64,000 nucleotides of DNA from Candidatus Cloacimonadota bacterium (GCA_012516855.1 JAAYWB010000057.1:19551-83550), one strand, 5' to 3'; counted from the first letter of the stretch, positions 34,147 to 42,972 are shown. Notes: generated from the sequence alone by a model not told the origin. A program made the numbers and translations.

Positions 34147-35364
34147 CTAAGTATTACGCAACAGGTCGATGGTGCGCATCCGGTCAATCCTGCGCAGGGG
34201 GATGCGAACGCAGAGTAGAATAAGCAGGGCGGCTACAACAAAGATCAGGGCTTGGTTGAACGGCGATACATATAGCTCGAGGCGGTCGATGAAATAGACG
34301 TCGCCCTTGAGTTTGTAAACATTTTGTTTCACAATCAGCCAGGAGAGCAGAAAGCCGAACAACTGGCCCAGTATAACCGAGGCAAGGCAGACCAGTGTGA
34401 TTTGGGAGCCCAGGATGTTGCGCACCGTGCCAGGCGCGGCGCCAAGTGCCTTGAGGACCGCTATCTCGTTTCTTTTATCCAGGATCTGGGTCAGCACGCC
34501 GCTGATCACGTTGATCCCGGCGATCGGCACCAGAAAGCTGAACACGATGAAGATCAGCCATTTCTGCATCTTGACCATGCTCAGCAGGGTGGTGTTCACC
34601 ACCGGTGCTGCATAAACATAGGGGCCAAGCAGATGGTCATATTTCGCTGCCAGGTTCTGGGCGTCATCGGCATAGGCGTTTTGCAGGCGCAATTCGATGT
34701 TGCTGAAACCGGATGCCAATCCTGAAAGAGCCCGCAAATCAGCCAGGCTGCCGATCATCAGGCTGCGGTCATATTCGTAAAAACCTGAGTTGTAGATGCC
34801 GGTCACCTTCAGAGAGCGTTGGTTTGGATACAAGCCCAGAGGGGTGATCAGATCGAGGCGGGGAAATGAAACCAGCATCGTGTCGCCGAGGGCCAGGCCG
34901 AGGTCCCGGGCCAGATAATGCCCCACAATCACCTGCCCCGCGGCAACTTGCGCGGAGCCTTGAGTCACATATTTGGCATGGATCGCCTCTTCCCCGATTC
35001 CCTTGGCGTAGGCTTGCATCAAACCACTTCTGGCTTTGGAGCCATTCTGGGCCATAAGACTGCTGTTAAGCACCGGCACGGCCGATTTTATTTCCGGGAA
35101 GGCAGTAAGCCTGTTCAGAGTAGCTTCAGCCAGCGAATCCGGCAATGATCCAGCCCCGGCCCCGTAAACCCTGATATGGGCGAAAGAATCGAGCAGGACG
35201 GATTTCAGGGCTCTTTCATAACCCTCAAAAAGGTTCAAAGCCGCTGTGAGGATGCCAACCGAGATCACAATCCCCAGGATCATGAACAAAAAGCTGAAAC
35301 GCAGCAGGTTTCTCTTCGGATCGCTAATATAGCGTTCTATGAAGAGCCGTTCAGCAGGATTCAC
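34147..35364 (-). CDS. Lipoprotein-release permease, LolC/LolE (LolF-like)
   Basis: 405 residues: an N-terminal helix (LLRFSFLFMILGIVISVGILTAALNLF), a large periplasmic domain, then three helices with an FtsX-like C-terminal half (ILDKRNEIAVLKALGAAPGTVRNILGSQ). This is the LolC/E topology. The start is GTG at 35364, with CGGAGGAA a few bases before it. Only one permease gene accompanies lolD here, so the complex may be a homodimer as in LolF-type systems, or its partner lies elsewhere. It overlaps the glycosyltransferase end by 14 bp. Confidence 0.87.
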   Translation of the reverse strand: MNPAERLFIERYISDPKRNLLRFSFLFMILGIVISVGILTAALNLFEGYERALKSVLLDSFAHIRVYGAGAGSLPDSLAEATLNRLTAFPEIKSAVPVLNSSLMAQNGSKARSGLMQAYAKGIGEEAIHAKYVTQGSAQVAAGQVIVGHYLARDLGLALGDTMLVSFPRLDLITPLGLYPNQRSLKVTGIYNSGFYEYDRSLMIGSLADLRALSGLASGFSNIELRLQNAYADDAQNLAAKYDHLLGPYVYAAPVVNTTLLSMVKMQKWLIFIVFSFLVPIAGINVISGVLTQILDKRNEIAVLKALGAAPGTVRNILGSQITLVCLASVILGQLFGFLLSWLIVKQNVYKLKGDVYFIDRLELYVSPFNQALIFVVAALLILLCVRIPLRRIDRMRTIDLLRNT

Positions 35365-36307
35365 TCAGTTCCTCCGCGCTGATGTTGACAGTTTTTTCCA
35401 CCGACACGGGCAATTCTCTCAGAGGTGAAATTCGGTTGATGATGAGTTCCGAAACCAAGCCCAGAGAGATGAACTGCAAGCCACCCAGGATCAGGGTTAT
35501 GCCCAGAAAGAGGGGCAGGCGGTTGGAAATCGGCTGGCCGTAAAAGATCTTCAAAGCGGCCATCCAGAGCATGATCGCCGCACCCAGCAGGGCGGAAAGC
35601 AGCCCGGCACGGCCAAAGAGGTAGAGCGGGCTTTTCACGTATTGGGTCACCATCTTCACTGTGAGCAGATCGAAAAAGCCACGCAGATAGCGTTCCAAGC
35701 CGTATTTGGAACGTCCGAACTCACGTTTGCGGTGTTCAACGGGGATCTCTGTGATGCGGTAGCCGAGAGAATTAGCCAGAGCCGGGATGTAACGGTGCAT
35801 TTCACCATAGAGGTTCAGCTCTTTCACCACCTCGCTGCGATAGGCTTTGAAACCACAGTTGTAATCCTTTAGCTTGAGGCGGAAGGCGCGGGCGGTGACG
35901 AAATTGAAGAAACGGGAGGGAACCACTTTGTGCAGAGGGTCGTGGCGTTTCTGCTTCCAGCCGGAAACGAGGTCCCAGCCTTCATCCAGCTTGGCCAGGA
36001 ATCTCGGAATCTCCACAGGATTATCCTGCAAATCGGCGTCCAGAGTGAACACGACCTCTCCCCGGGCCAGCCTGAAACCGTATTGCAGGGCTGCCGCCTT
36101 GCCAAAATTGCGGCGAAACTTCACAATCCGGATTTGGGGATCAGCTTTGGCCAATTCCTCCATTATGGAGAAGCTTTTATCCCTGCTGCCGTCGTCAATG
36201 AAAATAATCTCATGGGCGTGGGGCTTGCAGTTGGCCACAATCTCAGCGGTGAGCCGGAGCAGGGAATCCTCTTCGTTCAAAACCGGGATCACAAAAGATA
36301 GCAACAT
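35351..36307 (-). CDS. Polyprenyl-phosphate glycosyltransferase (GT2, GtrB/DPM-like)
   Basis: 318 residues. An N-terminal GT-A domain begins SFVIPVLNEEDSL, with FIDDGSRDKS and TLDADLQDNPVEIP (DxD) in the first 110 residues, then RRNFGKAAALQYG typical of dolichyl-phosphate-mannose-synthase-like enzymes. Two C-terminal membrane helices follow, as in GtrB and ArnC. It should make a polyprenyl-phosphate sugar for use on the outer face of the inner membrane. The ATG at 36307 has AAAGG seven bases upstream; a TTG six bases earlier is less likely. Donor sugar is not readable. It is adjacent to a dolichol-kinase-like gene. Confidence 0.85.
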   Translation of the reverse strand: MLLSFVIPVLNEEDSLLRLTAEIVANCKPHAHEIIFIDDGSRDKSFSIMEELAKADPQIRIVKFRRNFGKAAALQYGFRLARGEVVFTLDADLQDNPVEIPRFLAKLDEGWDLVSGWKQKRHDPLHKVVPSRFFNFVTARAFRLKLKDYNCGFKAYRSEVVKELNLYGEMHRYIPALANSLGYRITEIPVEHRKREFGRSKYGLERYLRGFFDLLTVKMVTQYVKSPLYLFGRAGLLSALLGAAIMLWMAALKIFYGQPISNRLPLFLGITLILGGLQFISLGLVSELIINRISPLRELPVSVEKTVNISAEELSESC

Positions 36308-36318
36308 GTTCAAACCTT

Positions 36319-36924
36319 TTAGAAAATGATCTTGGCGAGGGCCATCGCCAGAGCCGACACGAGCGGCATTTCCACATTATCGTCAACCGGCAGCCCGCTC
36401 ATCTCGGCCAAAGTGGCTGCCAGAGCCCCGGTGAACGCCACAACTGGATGCAAATAGAAATCAGGATGCAAACCAAAGAGGAGGGCGTAGCTGAAACAGA
36501 CTGCGAAGCAGGCCAGGCTCCCCTCCAGCGACTTATTCCCTTTGCCAATCTTGCGTCTACCGAAATTGATGCCCACCATCGCGGCAAAAGTATCCCCCAA
36601 CGCCAGGAATGACAAGGCAAAGAACACTATCACAGGCTCGAAAAAGGCCACACAAAGCATGGCTGAGAAAAGCAGATAGGTCGCACCAGTGAAGTCGCGC
36701 AATTCATGGCGGCGCAGCACCAAACCGAATATCCACCAGAAAGTTTTGCGAAAGCTTTTCTGCCAGAAGCGGTAAAACTCAACTACCAGCATAATGGCGA
36801 AAGCCGCGAGCATAACATAAAACATAAGCTTGCGGTTGTCCTTCAGGATAAACCGGTAACCGTAAGGTATCACCAGGGAAGACAGGTGAATGCTTTTGCG
36901 CAGGGTTTCCTTTACCTTGAGCAT
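36319..36924 (-). CDS. Dolichol/phytol-kinase-like CTP-dependent membrane kinase (SEC59/DGK1/VTE5 family)
   Basis: 201-residue integral membrane protein with about six helices. The CTP-binding motif is seen at LALGDTFAAMVGINFGRRKIG followed by GKGNKSLEGSLACFAV, the K.xS.EGS signature of DGK1, Sec59 and phytol kinases. It would phosphorylate a polyprenol or a lipid alcohol using CTP, rather than make CDP-diacylglycerol. The gene adjoins a polyprenyl-phosphate glycosyltransferase, which supports a role in supplying or recycling the polyprenyl-phosphate carrier; diacylglycerol kinase activity is the alternative. Confidence 0.75.
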   Translation of the reverse strand: MLKVKETLRKSIHLSSLVIPYGYRFILKDNRKLMFYVMLAAFAIMLVVEFYRFWQKSFRKTFWWIFGLVLRRHELRDFTGATYLLFSAMLCVAFFEPVIVFFALSFLALGDTFAAMVGINFGRRKIGKGNKSLEGSLACFAVCFSYALLFGLHPDFYLHPVVAFTGALAATLAEMSGLPVDDNVEMPLVSALAMALAKIIF

Positions 36925-36942
36925 TGTTTTTTCCGCGCTGCC

Positions 36943-38502
36943 TCACGCGGTGGAATTTGCTGGTTCAAAAGAAAGGACCCTCACCTGCTTGGGACTTCTC
37001 CAGTGCAGCAGCGCCTTGCCCGTTTGGCCAAGAGGAAGGGAAACGCTGCCGTGTTCGAGCATGAAGAGCTTCTGCAACTCCTCAAGCCGGACGTTTTCCA
37101 CAAGGATGCGTGGTTCCGGATGCTGCTGACCGAAAGGAAGCAGCAATTCCAAGCTCCGCCAGTTGTCGGGTGTGAACTGATCCAGTGTCAGGCAGGCATC
37201 AGGTTCTTCCTGAATTGGCTCTGTATTGTGGCTCAGGTTTCCGGCCAGATAATGGTTGTAGCATTCCAGAAAAGCGTCGTAATTGTGGGGTTCCAGGGTG
37301 AAACCAGCCGCCTTGGCGTGGCCGCCGAACTGTTTCATGTGTTCCTTACAGGAAGCGAAAGCCTCCGCCATGTTGAATCCCTCTCCGCAGCGTCCCTCAC
37401 AAACTATATCGCCATTGTGCTGCTTGAGCAGGATGGCGGGAATCCCCAGTTTGTCCAGAACGTAGGTGGCGCCTGTTCCCAGCAAGGGATAAGGAATCAC
37501 GCCTTCGTCATCGAAATAGATGAAGGCGTTGCTGGAGAAGCCGGCGGTGACACTATCCAGAATGTTGAAAACACGGTTCAGTTCACCCTCCCATTTCTTC
37601 TGTTTGGCTTCCATTGCTTGAAAAAGCTCGGCTTTGGCGTCTCCCATCTGCAAAAGAAAACGCATCGCGGTGTGCTGCCCTCCACTCTCTCGGCCGTTTG
37701 CTATCAGCCGGGAAGTGTATTGCATAAAATTGAACACATCCATGTCGTTTTCTATGCGTTTATGGTTACGCATCAGAAAATCCACGCTGGGATCGTTCAT
37801 ATCGTCCCAATGATTGATCACATGCCGGACTATGGTCCTGTTCACACCGGTCATCGGAACTTTATCCGCTATCGAGCCCACCGCCGTCCAAAAATAGGAG
37901 GATAGCGGCACTTGATGCTCCAGAGAGCGTCCCAGCCACCTGGCAAGCATCAGGGCGACCCCTACCCCGGCTAGGGGTTTGAAAGGATATTGGCAGCCTG
38001 GCAATTGCGGATTGAGGATGGCATAAGCATTGGGCAGGGTTTCCGGCTGGACAAGATGGTGATCCGTAATCACCACCTCACAACCAAGAGCGTTCAGCTT
38101 TTCCACCCCCCCATAGCTGGAAATCCCGTTGTCAACAGTGATCACCAGTTTGTAGCCACCCTCTCTCACGAAGCGTACAAAACCTTCCTGGATGCCGTGG
38201 GGTTCGAGATTGCGGTTGGGAATGAAATAGTTGTGCCTTTGATATCCGCAGGAATTGAAAAACTGATACATCACGTAGGTGCTGGTGATGCCGTCAGGAT
38301 CGTCGTGACCAAAGATCACGGTGGGTTCATTGGCAAACATTGCCCGGGAGATGCGCTGCGCCACAGAATTGATGTTGGCCAGCAGGGCTTCGTCGGGCAG
38401 TGTTTCAAGTCCGGCTGACAACCCGTCCTGGTCGATGCCTCGCTTCCGGCAGATTTGGCGTAAAAGACTGTTGGGATCTGAGTCCGGATGCGCTCCTACC
38501 AT
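36943..38502 (-). CDS. recJ: Single-stranded-DNA exonuclease RecJ (DHH family)
   Basis: 519-residue DHH/DHHA1 phosphoesterase. HDDPDGIT near residue 66 (motif I), ITVDNGISS (motif II) and VVITDHHLVQP (the DHH motif) are present, and a C-terminal DHHA1 domain contains GRCGEGFNMAEAF and FGGHAKAAGFTL. RecJ degrades single-stranded DNA 5' to 3' in recombination and mismatch repair. The C-terminal OB-type domain (RILVENVRLEEL...) completes the RecJ architecture. It is slightly shorter than E. coli RecJ (577). The gene follows the outer-membrane protein by 2 bp. Confidence 0.88.
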   Translation of the reverse strand: MVGAHPDSDPNSLLRQICRKRGIDQDGLSAGLETLPDEALLANINSVAQRISRAMFANEPTVIFGHDDPDGITSTYVMYQFFNSCGYQRHNYFIPNRNLEPHGIQEGFVRFVREGGYKLVITVDNGISSYGGVEKLNALGCEVVITDHHLVQPETLPNAYAILNPQLPGCQYPFKPLAGVGVALMLARWLGRSLEHQVPLSSYFWTAVGSIADKVPMTGVNRTIVRHVINHWDDMNDPSVDFLMRNHKRIENDMDVFNFMQYTSRLIANGRESGGQHTAMRFLLQMGDAKAELFQAMEAKQKKWEGELNRVFNILDSVTAGFSSNAFIYFDDEGVIPYPLLGTGATYVLDKLGIPAILLKQHNGDIVCEGRCGEGFNMAEAFASCKEHMKQFGGHAKAAGFTLEPHNYDAFLECYNHYLAGNLSHNTEPIQEEPDACLTLDQFTPDNWRSLELLLPFGQQHPEPRILVENVRLEELQKLFMLEHGSVSLPLGQTGKALLHWRSPKQVRVLSFEPANSTA

Positions 38503-38504
38503 GT

Positions 38505-39731
38505 TTACAGGTCTTCCTTTTCCGGTATTTCCCGCGGTGCTGTGCGGTTGGGGGCTTTGGAAAGGATGTCGAAGCCGGTGAAGCCGAACATCAGCAGGTA
38601 TGAATTGTCCAAAAGTTTGTTCTGGTCAAGCTTACCCCGGTGGCTATACTGGAAACCCACGTCGATGCGGTTCACCTCGCCTTTGAGGGGCAGGCTTACG
38701 CCCAGGCTGAGAGCCAGTTCATTGATCTCGTTGCCGGCTGCTCGGAACGGCAGGTGGCGCCAGGAAACCCCTGTGCGCAGAGGCAGGCTGAGCAGGCCTT
38801 TTCGCTCTTCCCGCGCGGCAGGCTCAAATGCCAAGCCAAGAGCGGCTTTCCAGCTATCGGTGTATTTGGCCTCGTCGATCTTCTGCCAGGGTTCATAGTG
38901 AAAATCAGCCGCCAACTTGAACTCTGGATATGGCAAAGCAGTCACGCTGGCCGAGTAAACTGGCGGAATCCTGAATTCGTAGGGCAAAGGGTCTTCCGTT
39001 GAGTGGATGGAAGTGCGCACCTCCTCGCCCTTCATGTTCACTCCCAAGCTGTAATAGGCACCCACGGCGAATTGTTCCTGATGCCTGATATATCCAAGCG
39101 TGAAGCCGGGGTTTTTGTAATCCCGCACAATCTCCACTTCGGTGTCAAATGCGCCGAATCCCGCGGTCTGCTTAAAATTGCGTATCTCATGGCCCAGATA
39201 ATAGTTGCCGCTTATCCCCAGGCTGTTTCGCCCCCAGGCAAAGCTGTAGATCAGGTCCGCGCGGTAGATGTAGCGGTCCATGGAGTGCTTTTCCGTAACC
39301 GAAAGTGTGTCCGGCTCTTGGATAATGGAGAACTCGCGCTGGTTGTCCACCACACCTGAGGAGTGGGAACTGAATTGGAAACCAAGCCGGTGCTGCTTTA
39401 TCGGGATACTCAGGCTGAAATAGGGAAAGTCCAGCGAATTGTCCAGATGGCTGAACTTGTTGCCCAGAGAGTCTTGGGAGTTGTAATGATTGTAGCCTGG
39501 CATCAGCCCGGTGGAGAAGAGGCTGCGGTTGTTCAGGTTGTGCATGGCGGGGTTTCCGTAGCCAGAGTTGAGGCGAAACACATCACTGGCTCCGGTATCC
39601 CCCATGCCCAGGCTGTAGATGTCGTTTCCGTAATAGCGCAGGGCATTGCCGTCGAAAGCGAAGGCGGAGTTCCCGGCCAGCAGTGGCAGACTGAGCAGTA
39701 GCAGCAGGGGAAGAAGAAGTTTGGTCTTCAA
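38505..39731 (-). CDS. Outer-membrane beta-barrel protein, TTG start
   Basis: About 408 residues starting with TTG at 39731, five bases after the tatD stop: signal MKTKLLLPLLLLLSLPLLAGNSAFA. AAGGA lies in the last tatD codons about 11 bp upstream. The open frame extends further but overlaps tatD. Mature sequence begins FDGNALRYYGNDIYSLGMGDTGASDVFRLNSGYGNPAM, like the N-terminus of PorV/FadL-type barrels of FCB bacteria, and alternating hydrophobic/polar strands continue to the C-terminus. A PorV-like role in type IX secretion would fit the sorting-domain proteins but is not shown by sequence alone; FadL-type transport is the alternative. Confidence 0.7.
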   Translation of the reverse strand: MKTKLLLPLLLLLSLPLLAGNSAFAFDGNALRYYGNDIYSLGMGDTGASDVFRLNSGYGNPAMHNLNNRSLFSTGLMPGYNHYNSQDSLGNKFSHLDNSLDFPYFSLSIPIKQHRLGFQFSSHSSGVVDNQREFSIIQEPDTLSVTEKHSMDRYIYRADLIYSFAWGRNSLGISGNYYLGHEIRNFKQTAGFGAFDTEVEIVRDYKNPGFTLGYIRHQEQFAVGAYYSLGVNMKGEEVRTSIHSTEDPLPYEFRIPPVYSASVTALPYPEFKLAADFHYEPWQKIDEAKYTDSWKAALGLAFEPAAREERKGLLSLPLRTGVSWRHLPFRAAGNEINELALSLGVSLPLKGEVNRIDVGFQYSHRGKLDQNKLLDNSYLLMFGFTGFDILSKAPNRTAPREIPEKEDL

Positions 39732-39735
39732 AATA

Positions 39736-40602
39736 TCACTTGTCCTTTTTCTTGTCTTTGGCTTTGGTAGTGGTTTTGCCCGTTTTGGCCTTCTTGGAGG
39801 ATTTTCCGCCTTTGGAACCTCCCTTCTTGGAAAGAGGGCGCACGGGATCTGGCGGGACCCTAAAAAAGCGGAAGGCGTTATCGAACGAGGCTTGGGCCAC
39901 TTCCAGCGGGGTGATGCCCCTGATTTCAGCGATCTTTTCCGCCACCAGATGTAGATGCAGAGGGCTGTTGCGCTTGCCACGATGCGGATGCGGGGTCAGG
40001 TAGGGACAATCTGTCTCGATCATAAACTGGTCCATCGGCATCATGCGCACCACATCCTCCAGATTGGAGTTGGGGTAGGTCACATTGCCGGTGAAGGAGA
40101 CCATCCAGCCTTCGTCAAACACCTGCTGGGCAAAGATAATGTCGCCCGAAAAGCAGTGAAAGACCACATCTTTGGCTTGCACTTCCTTGAGGGTATTGTA
40201 GCATTCCTGGTGCGCGTCGCGGTTGTGGATCACCAGGGGTTTGTCATAATCCACAGCCAGATATGCTTGATTGCGGAAAACTTCGCGCTGCACCGGGTAA
40301 GGCGAGTAGTTGCGGAAAAAATCCAGCCCGACCTCACCGATGGCCAGCACATTTTTGTCCCGCACCAGACGCTTGATAAGCTCGGCGTCAAAATCCATGG
40401 CATCGTGTGGGTGAAAGCCAACTGTGGCAAAGATGTGCAAGTGCTTTTTGGCCAGTTCCAGCGAGTTGAGCGAGGTCTCCTTGTTGAAACCGATGTTGAT
40501 GATATACTCGATCCCGCTCTCAAAGCATTTATTGATCAGGCTCTCCCGGTCGGCATTGAAATCCGGAAGGTCAAGATGGGCATGCGTTTCAAACAGTTTC
40601 AT
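39736..40602 (-). CDS. tatD: TatD-family metal-dependent deoxyribonuclease
   Basis: 288 residues. The TIM-barrel metal motif THAHLDL begins at residue 6, with GEVGLDF, IHNRDAH and FTGNVTYPN later and the end motif ETDCPYLTPHPHRGKRN. The last 35 residues are a Lys/Thr-rich tail (SKKGGSKGGKSSKKAKTGKTTTK...), absent from typical TatD (about 260 residues); such a tail may bind nucleic acid. It is the first gene of the long minus-strand run down to tamB. Confidence 0.9.
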   Translation of the reverse strand: MKLFETHAHLDLPDFNADRESLINKCFESGIEYIINIGFNKETSLNSLELAKKHLHIFATVGFHPHDAMDFDAELIKRLVRDKNVLAIGEVGLDFFRNYSPYPVQREVFRNQAYLAVDYDKPLVIHNRDAHQECYNTLKEVQAKDVVFHCFSGDIIFAQQVFDEGWMVSFTGNVTYPNSNLEDVVRMMPMDQFMIETDCPYLTPHPHRGKRNSPLHLHLVAEKIAEIRGITPLEVAQASFDNAFRFFRVPPDPVRPLSKKGGSKGGKSSKKAKTGKTTTKAKDKKKDK

Positions 40603-40943
40603 TTACAGCATTTTATCCCTGATTTAGATTTAAAACAAGAAAAACAAGATGCCGCTTTCTTGTCAATTGAAAAGAACTCCCGCCCCTGTTTGACACCCGC
40701 GGCTTTTTGTCCTTCCCGGAAAATACAGCAGATTTTCTATTGACTCCAAACTGCCTCGATAAGACCGCTGACCGTACCAAATCTGGCACAGCGGTTGAAA
40801 GCGCAGCCGCAAACAAGGTCATAGCAACCTAAGCTGACACCTTAAAAAGCAATGTCCAAAATTAGGAAAGGAAAAATTAGATTGACAGAAAAGGGTGCTT
40901 GGGGGAATAAGATTCAGAAGTTACAATACCACGAGGTACAAAA
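40603..40943. other. Divergent intergenic region between tatD and the OmpA-like gene
   Basis: No gene seen. A minus-strand TTGACA (40666-40661) faces tatD with a weak TTTTCT at 17 bp, and a plus-strand TTGACA faces the OmpA-like gene. Confidence 0.5.
40882..40911 (+). promoter_or_regulatory. Candidate promoter of the OmpA-like gene
   Basis: TTGACA at 40882-40887 with GAATAA at 17 bp or AATAAG at 18 bp, some 33 bp before the ATG. A strong -35 and weak -10. Confidence 0.5.
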
Positions 40944-41951
40944 ATGAAAAACATCAGTAAAATTCTAGTTATAGCCCTTGCATTAATGGCCTTTTCCGCG
41001 GCTATGTTCGCCCTTGAACAAACTGTTGGCCTCCGTTTCGGCTGCAGCCATCCCAAAAATGACATCAACGTTGATAATCCGGATGACGGAATTGTTAATT
41101 TCATGACCGGCTTGAATTATGAAGCTTGGCTGAAAGATTATGTCAGCTTGGGTATTTATCCCTATTATACCAAGCTTGACAATGATAACAACATTAATGG
41201 ATATGCCGCCAAAGTTATCGGCGCTGAGATCCAGGCCCGTTTTCGTCCTACCAAAGTTGCCGTCGTGAATTTCAAAGACGGAGCTTTGCAGCGCATAGCC
41301 CCCTATGCCCAGATCGGCATCGGCGCGGCTTATGTTGACAACGACAATATGCTGGATGGCGAATTCGCGTTCCTCGCTCCCACAGCCGGACTCGGCCTTT
41401 CCTTCCAAACCAAATGGAATATCGATTTTGATCTGGGAGTGCAGCTTGACCATGCCCTCATAGACGAAATTGACAACCAAGTGGGCGGCAGCGACATTTT
41501 TACCGACGCTCATATGATGCCCTACTTGGGGATCGGCTACACCTTCGGCAAGAAAGGCGGCAGCAGCGACGCCGTCGTTTCCCGCCTTCTGCGCAACATT
41601 GTGAGCATGGAGCAAGACTTCACCCTCGACGGCGTGCAATTCGAGTTTAACAGCTCCAAGCTTACCGGCGACGCCAAAGTGGTATTGCAGGAAGTTATTG
41701 AAGCCATGAAAAAAAATCCGAACGCGAGACTTGAGATTCACGGCCACTCTGACAACGTTGGCGATCCCGCCTACAACATCACCCTGTCCCAGGAACGCGC
41801 CCAGTCTGTGAAAGACTACATGGTCCAAAACGGCATTTCTGCCAACCGCCTCACCACCAAAGGTTTTGGCATGAACAAACCGATCGCCAGCAACTCCACT
41901 CCTGAAGGCCGTGCCCTCAACCGCCGCATTGAGTTCGTGATCGTCAAGTAA
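40944..41951 (+). CDS. OmpA-family outer-membrane protein
   Basis: 335 residues. Signal peptide with MAFSAAMFALEQTVGLRFG at the junction, an N-terminal eight-stranded-barrel-like domain to about residue 210, and a C-terminal OmpA peptidoglycan-binding domain. The latter begins VQFEFNSSKLTGDAK and contains LEIHGHSDNVGDPAYNITLSQERAQSVKDYM, with the Asp and Arg that bind diaminopimelate, ending RALNRRIEFVIVK. It should tether the outer membrane to the wall. GAGG precedes the ATG. Its own promoter and a strong terminator make it a single-gene unit, likely highly expressed. Confidence 0.93.
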   Translation: MKNISKILVIALALMAFSAAMFALEQTVGLRFGCSHPKNDINVDNPDDGIVNFMTGLNYEAWLKDYVSLGIYPYYTKLDNDNNINGYAAKVIGAEIQARFRPTKVAVVNFKDGALQRIAPYAQIGIGAAYVDNDNMLDGEFAFLAPTAGLGLSFQTKWNIDFDLGVQLDHALIDEIDNQVGGSDIFTDAHMMPYLGIGYTFGKKGGSSDAVVSRLLRNIVSMEQDFTLDGVQFEFNSSKLTGDAKVVLQEVIEAMKKNPNARLEIHGHSDNVGDPAYNITLSQERAQSVKDYMVQNGISANRLTTKGFGMNKPIASNSTPEGRALNRRIEFVIVK

Positions 41952-41974
41952 TCCGCTTAAACCAGAGCTTATTA

Positions 41975-42006
41975 GAGGCCCCTGATTTTCTCGGGGCCTC
42001 TTTTTT
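41975..42006 (+). terminator. Terminator of the OmpA-like gene
   Basis: GAGGCCCC (41975-41982), a 10-nt loop, GGGGCCTC (41993-42000), then six T. It starts 23 bp beyond the stop. Confidence 0.9.
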
Positions 42007-42075
42007 GCACCGTGCCAGGATCATCCTTTACGAAGGCCAACCCAGAGCTTTTCGCGCTCACCTTACAAAAAATCC

Positions 42076-42104
42076 TTGACGTCTAATTGATTCGCTGTTA
42101 ATTT
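42076..42104 (+). promoter_or_regulatory. Candidate promoter of the exported GyrI-like gene
   Basis: TTGACG (42076-42081), 17 bp, then TAATTT (42099-42104); with the flanking bases the second box reads TTAATTTG, 7 of 8 matches to the Bacteroidetes-type TAnnTTTG. The start codon is 35 bp downstream. Confidence 0.5.
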
Positions 42105-42138
42105 GCAATCCACTACTTCAATAATAGTGGAGGATATC

Positions 42139-42762
42139 ATGAATAAGCGTGTCTTGATTTTTCTGGCGGCTGTCTTGGCCGTAGCTTCTCTGATGGGGCA
42201 AGTTGTTGCCTCCGAAGCAAGTAAACCCCAGATGAAAACCCGTATGGAAGCCCTCGAGCCCTTCATTGTGATGGGGTTGGAGGCGCAAAATGCCATGGAA
42301 GGCGAAGCCATGATGGAAGCCTGGACCAAGTTCTTCTCTTATCACGAAAAACTGCCGGAGCCAGTGGACAATAATTACTACGGTATTTACTATCCGGGCG
42401 AGAAATTCGACCTATCCACCATGCAGGGCTACAATTACTTGGTAGGTATGGAAGTGAAAGACGAGGTGAAACTGCCCGAAGGCCTGCAACTACACAAGGT
42501 CCCGGGCGGTAACTACGCCGTGTTTGAATACGTCGGGCCGATCTATGAAATCGGCAATGCTTACGAATACATCTACGGCGAATGGCTGGCCACCACTAAT
42601 TACAAACCTGCTTCCATGGAGATGTTTGAGGTCTATGGCGAGCGCTTCAAGGAAGATTCTAAGGATTCGGTAGTTGAGATTTGGGTGCCGGTGCAGAAAC
42701 CCAGTCTGGAAGAAGCTCCGCAGGATGGGGACATCCAGGAAGGGAAGAAACTGGAAAAGTAA
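42139..42762 (+). CDS. Exported GyrI/effector-binding-domain protein
   Basis: 207 residues from the ATG at 42139, which has GGAGG five bases upstream. Signal peptide MNKRVLIFLAAVLAVASLMGQVVA, then a single GyrI-like effector-binding domain: FIVMGLEAQNAMEG..., YYGIYYPGE, YLVGMEV, GLQLHKVPGGNYAVFEYVGP, AYEYIYGEWLATTNYK and VEIWVPVQ. This fold binds small molecules in transcription regulators (BmrR, Rob) and as free cytoplasmic GyrI/SbmC proteins. An exported, DNA-binding-free copy is unusual; a periplasmic small-molecule binding or hydrolysis role is possible but unproven. The C-terminus is acidic and unstructured. Confidence 0.8.
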   Translation: MNKRVLIFLAAVLAVASLMGQVVASEASKPQMKTRMEALEPFIVMGLEAQNAMEGEAMMEAWTKFFSYHEKLPEPVDNNYYGIYYPGEKFDLSTMQGYNYLVGMEVKDEVKLPEGLQLHKVPGGNYAVFEYVGPIYEIGNAYEYIYGEWLATTNYKPASMEMFEVYGERFKEDSKDSVVEIWVPVQKPSLEEAPQDGDIQEGKKLEK

Positions 42763-42972
42763 AGCCCTGCCTGATAGCTAAGGACATTTCTGGATAGCGC
42801 GGATTCGTTGTTTGGCGCGAAGGGATTATTGTATCTGAAGTTAGCACAACAATAACTGATGAAAATCAGCCCAAGTCACAGAATTCTGAATCGGGACATC
42901 TATCTGGACCGGGAGATAGCGATCCAAGACCAGCAGCCCGACCGCTGAAGTTCTGACCGGCTCTCCCAGCCT

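Noticed and set aside
36706..37905. Plus-strand open frame of 399 codons opposite recJ
   Set aside because: It overlaps recJ and the kinase-like gene on the other strand and lacks gene features.
42859..42948. Short ORF of 29 codons (MKISPSHRILNRDIYLD...) in the 42.8 kb gap
   Set aside because: It has no ribosome site or recognised homolog and is below a useful length; it could be a remnant.
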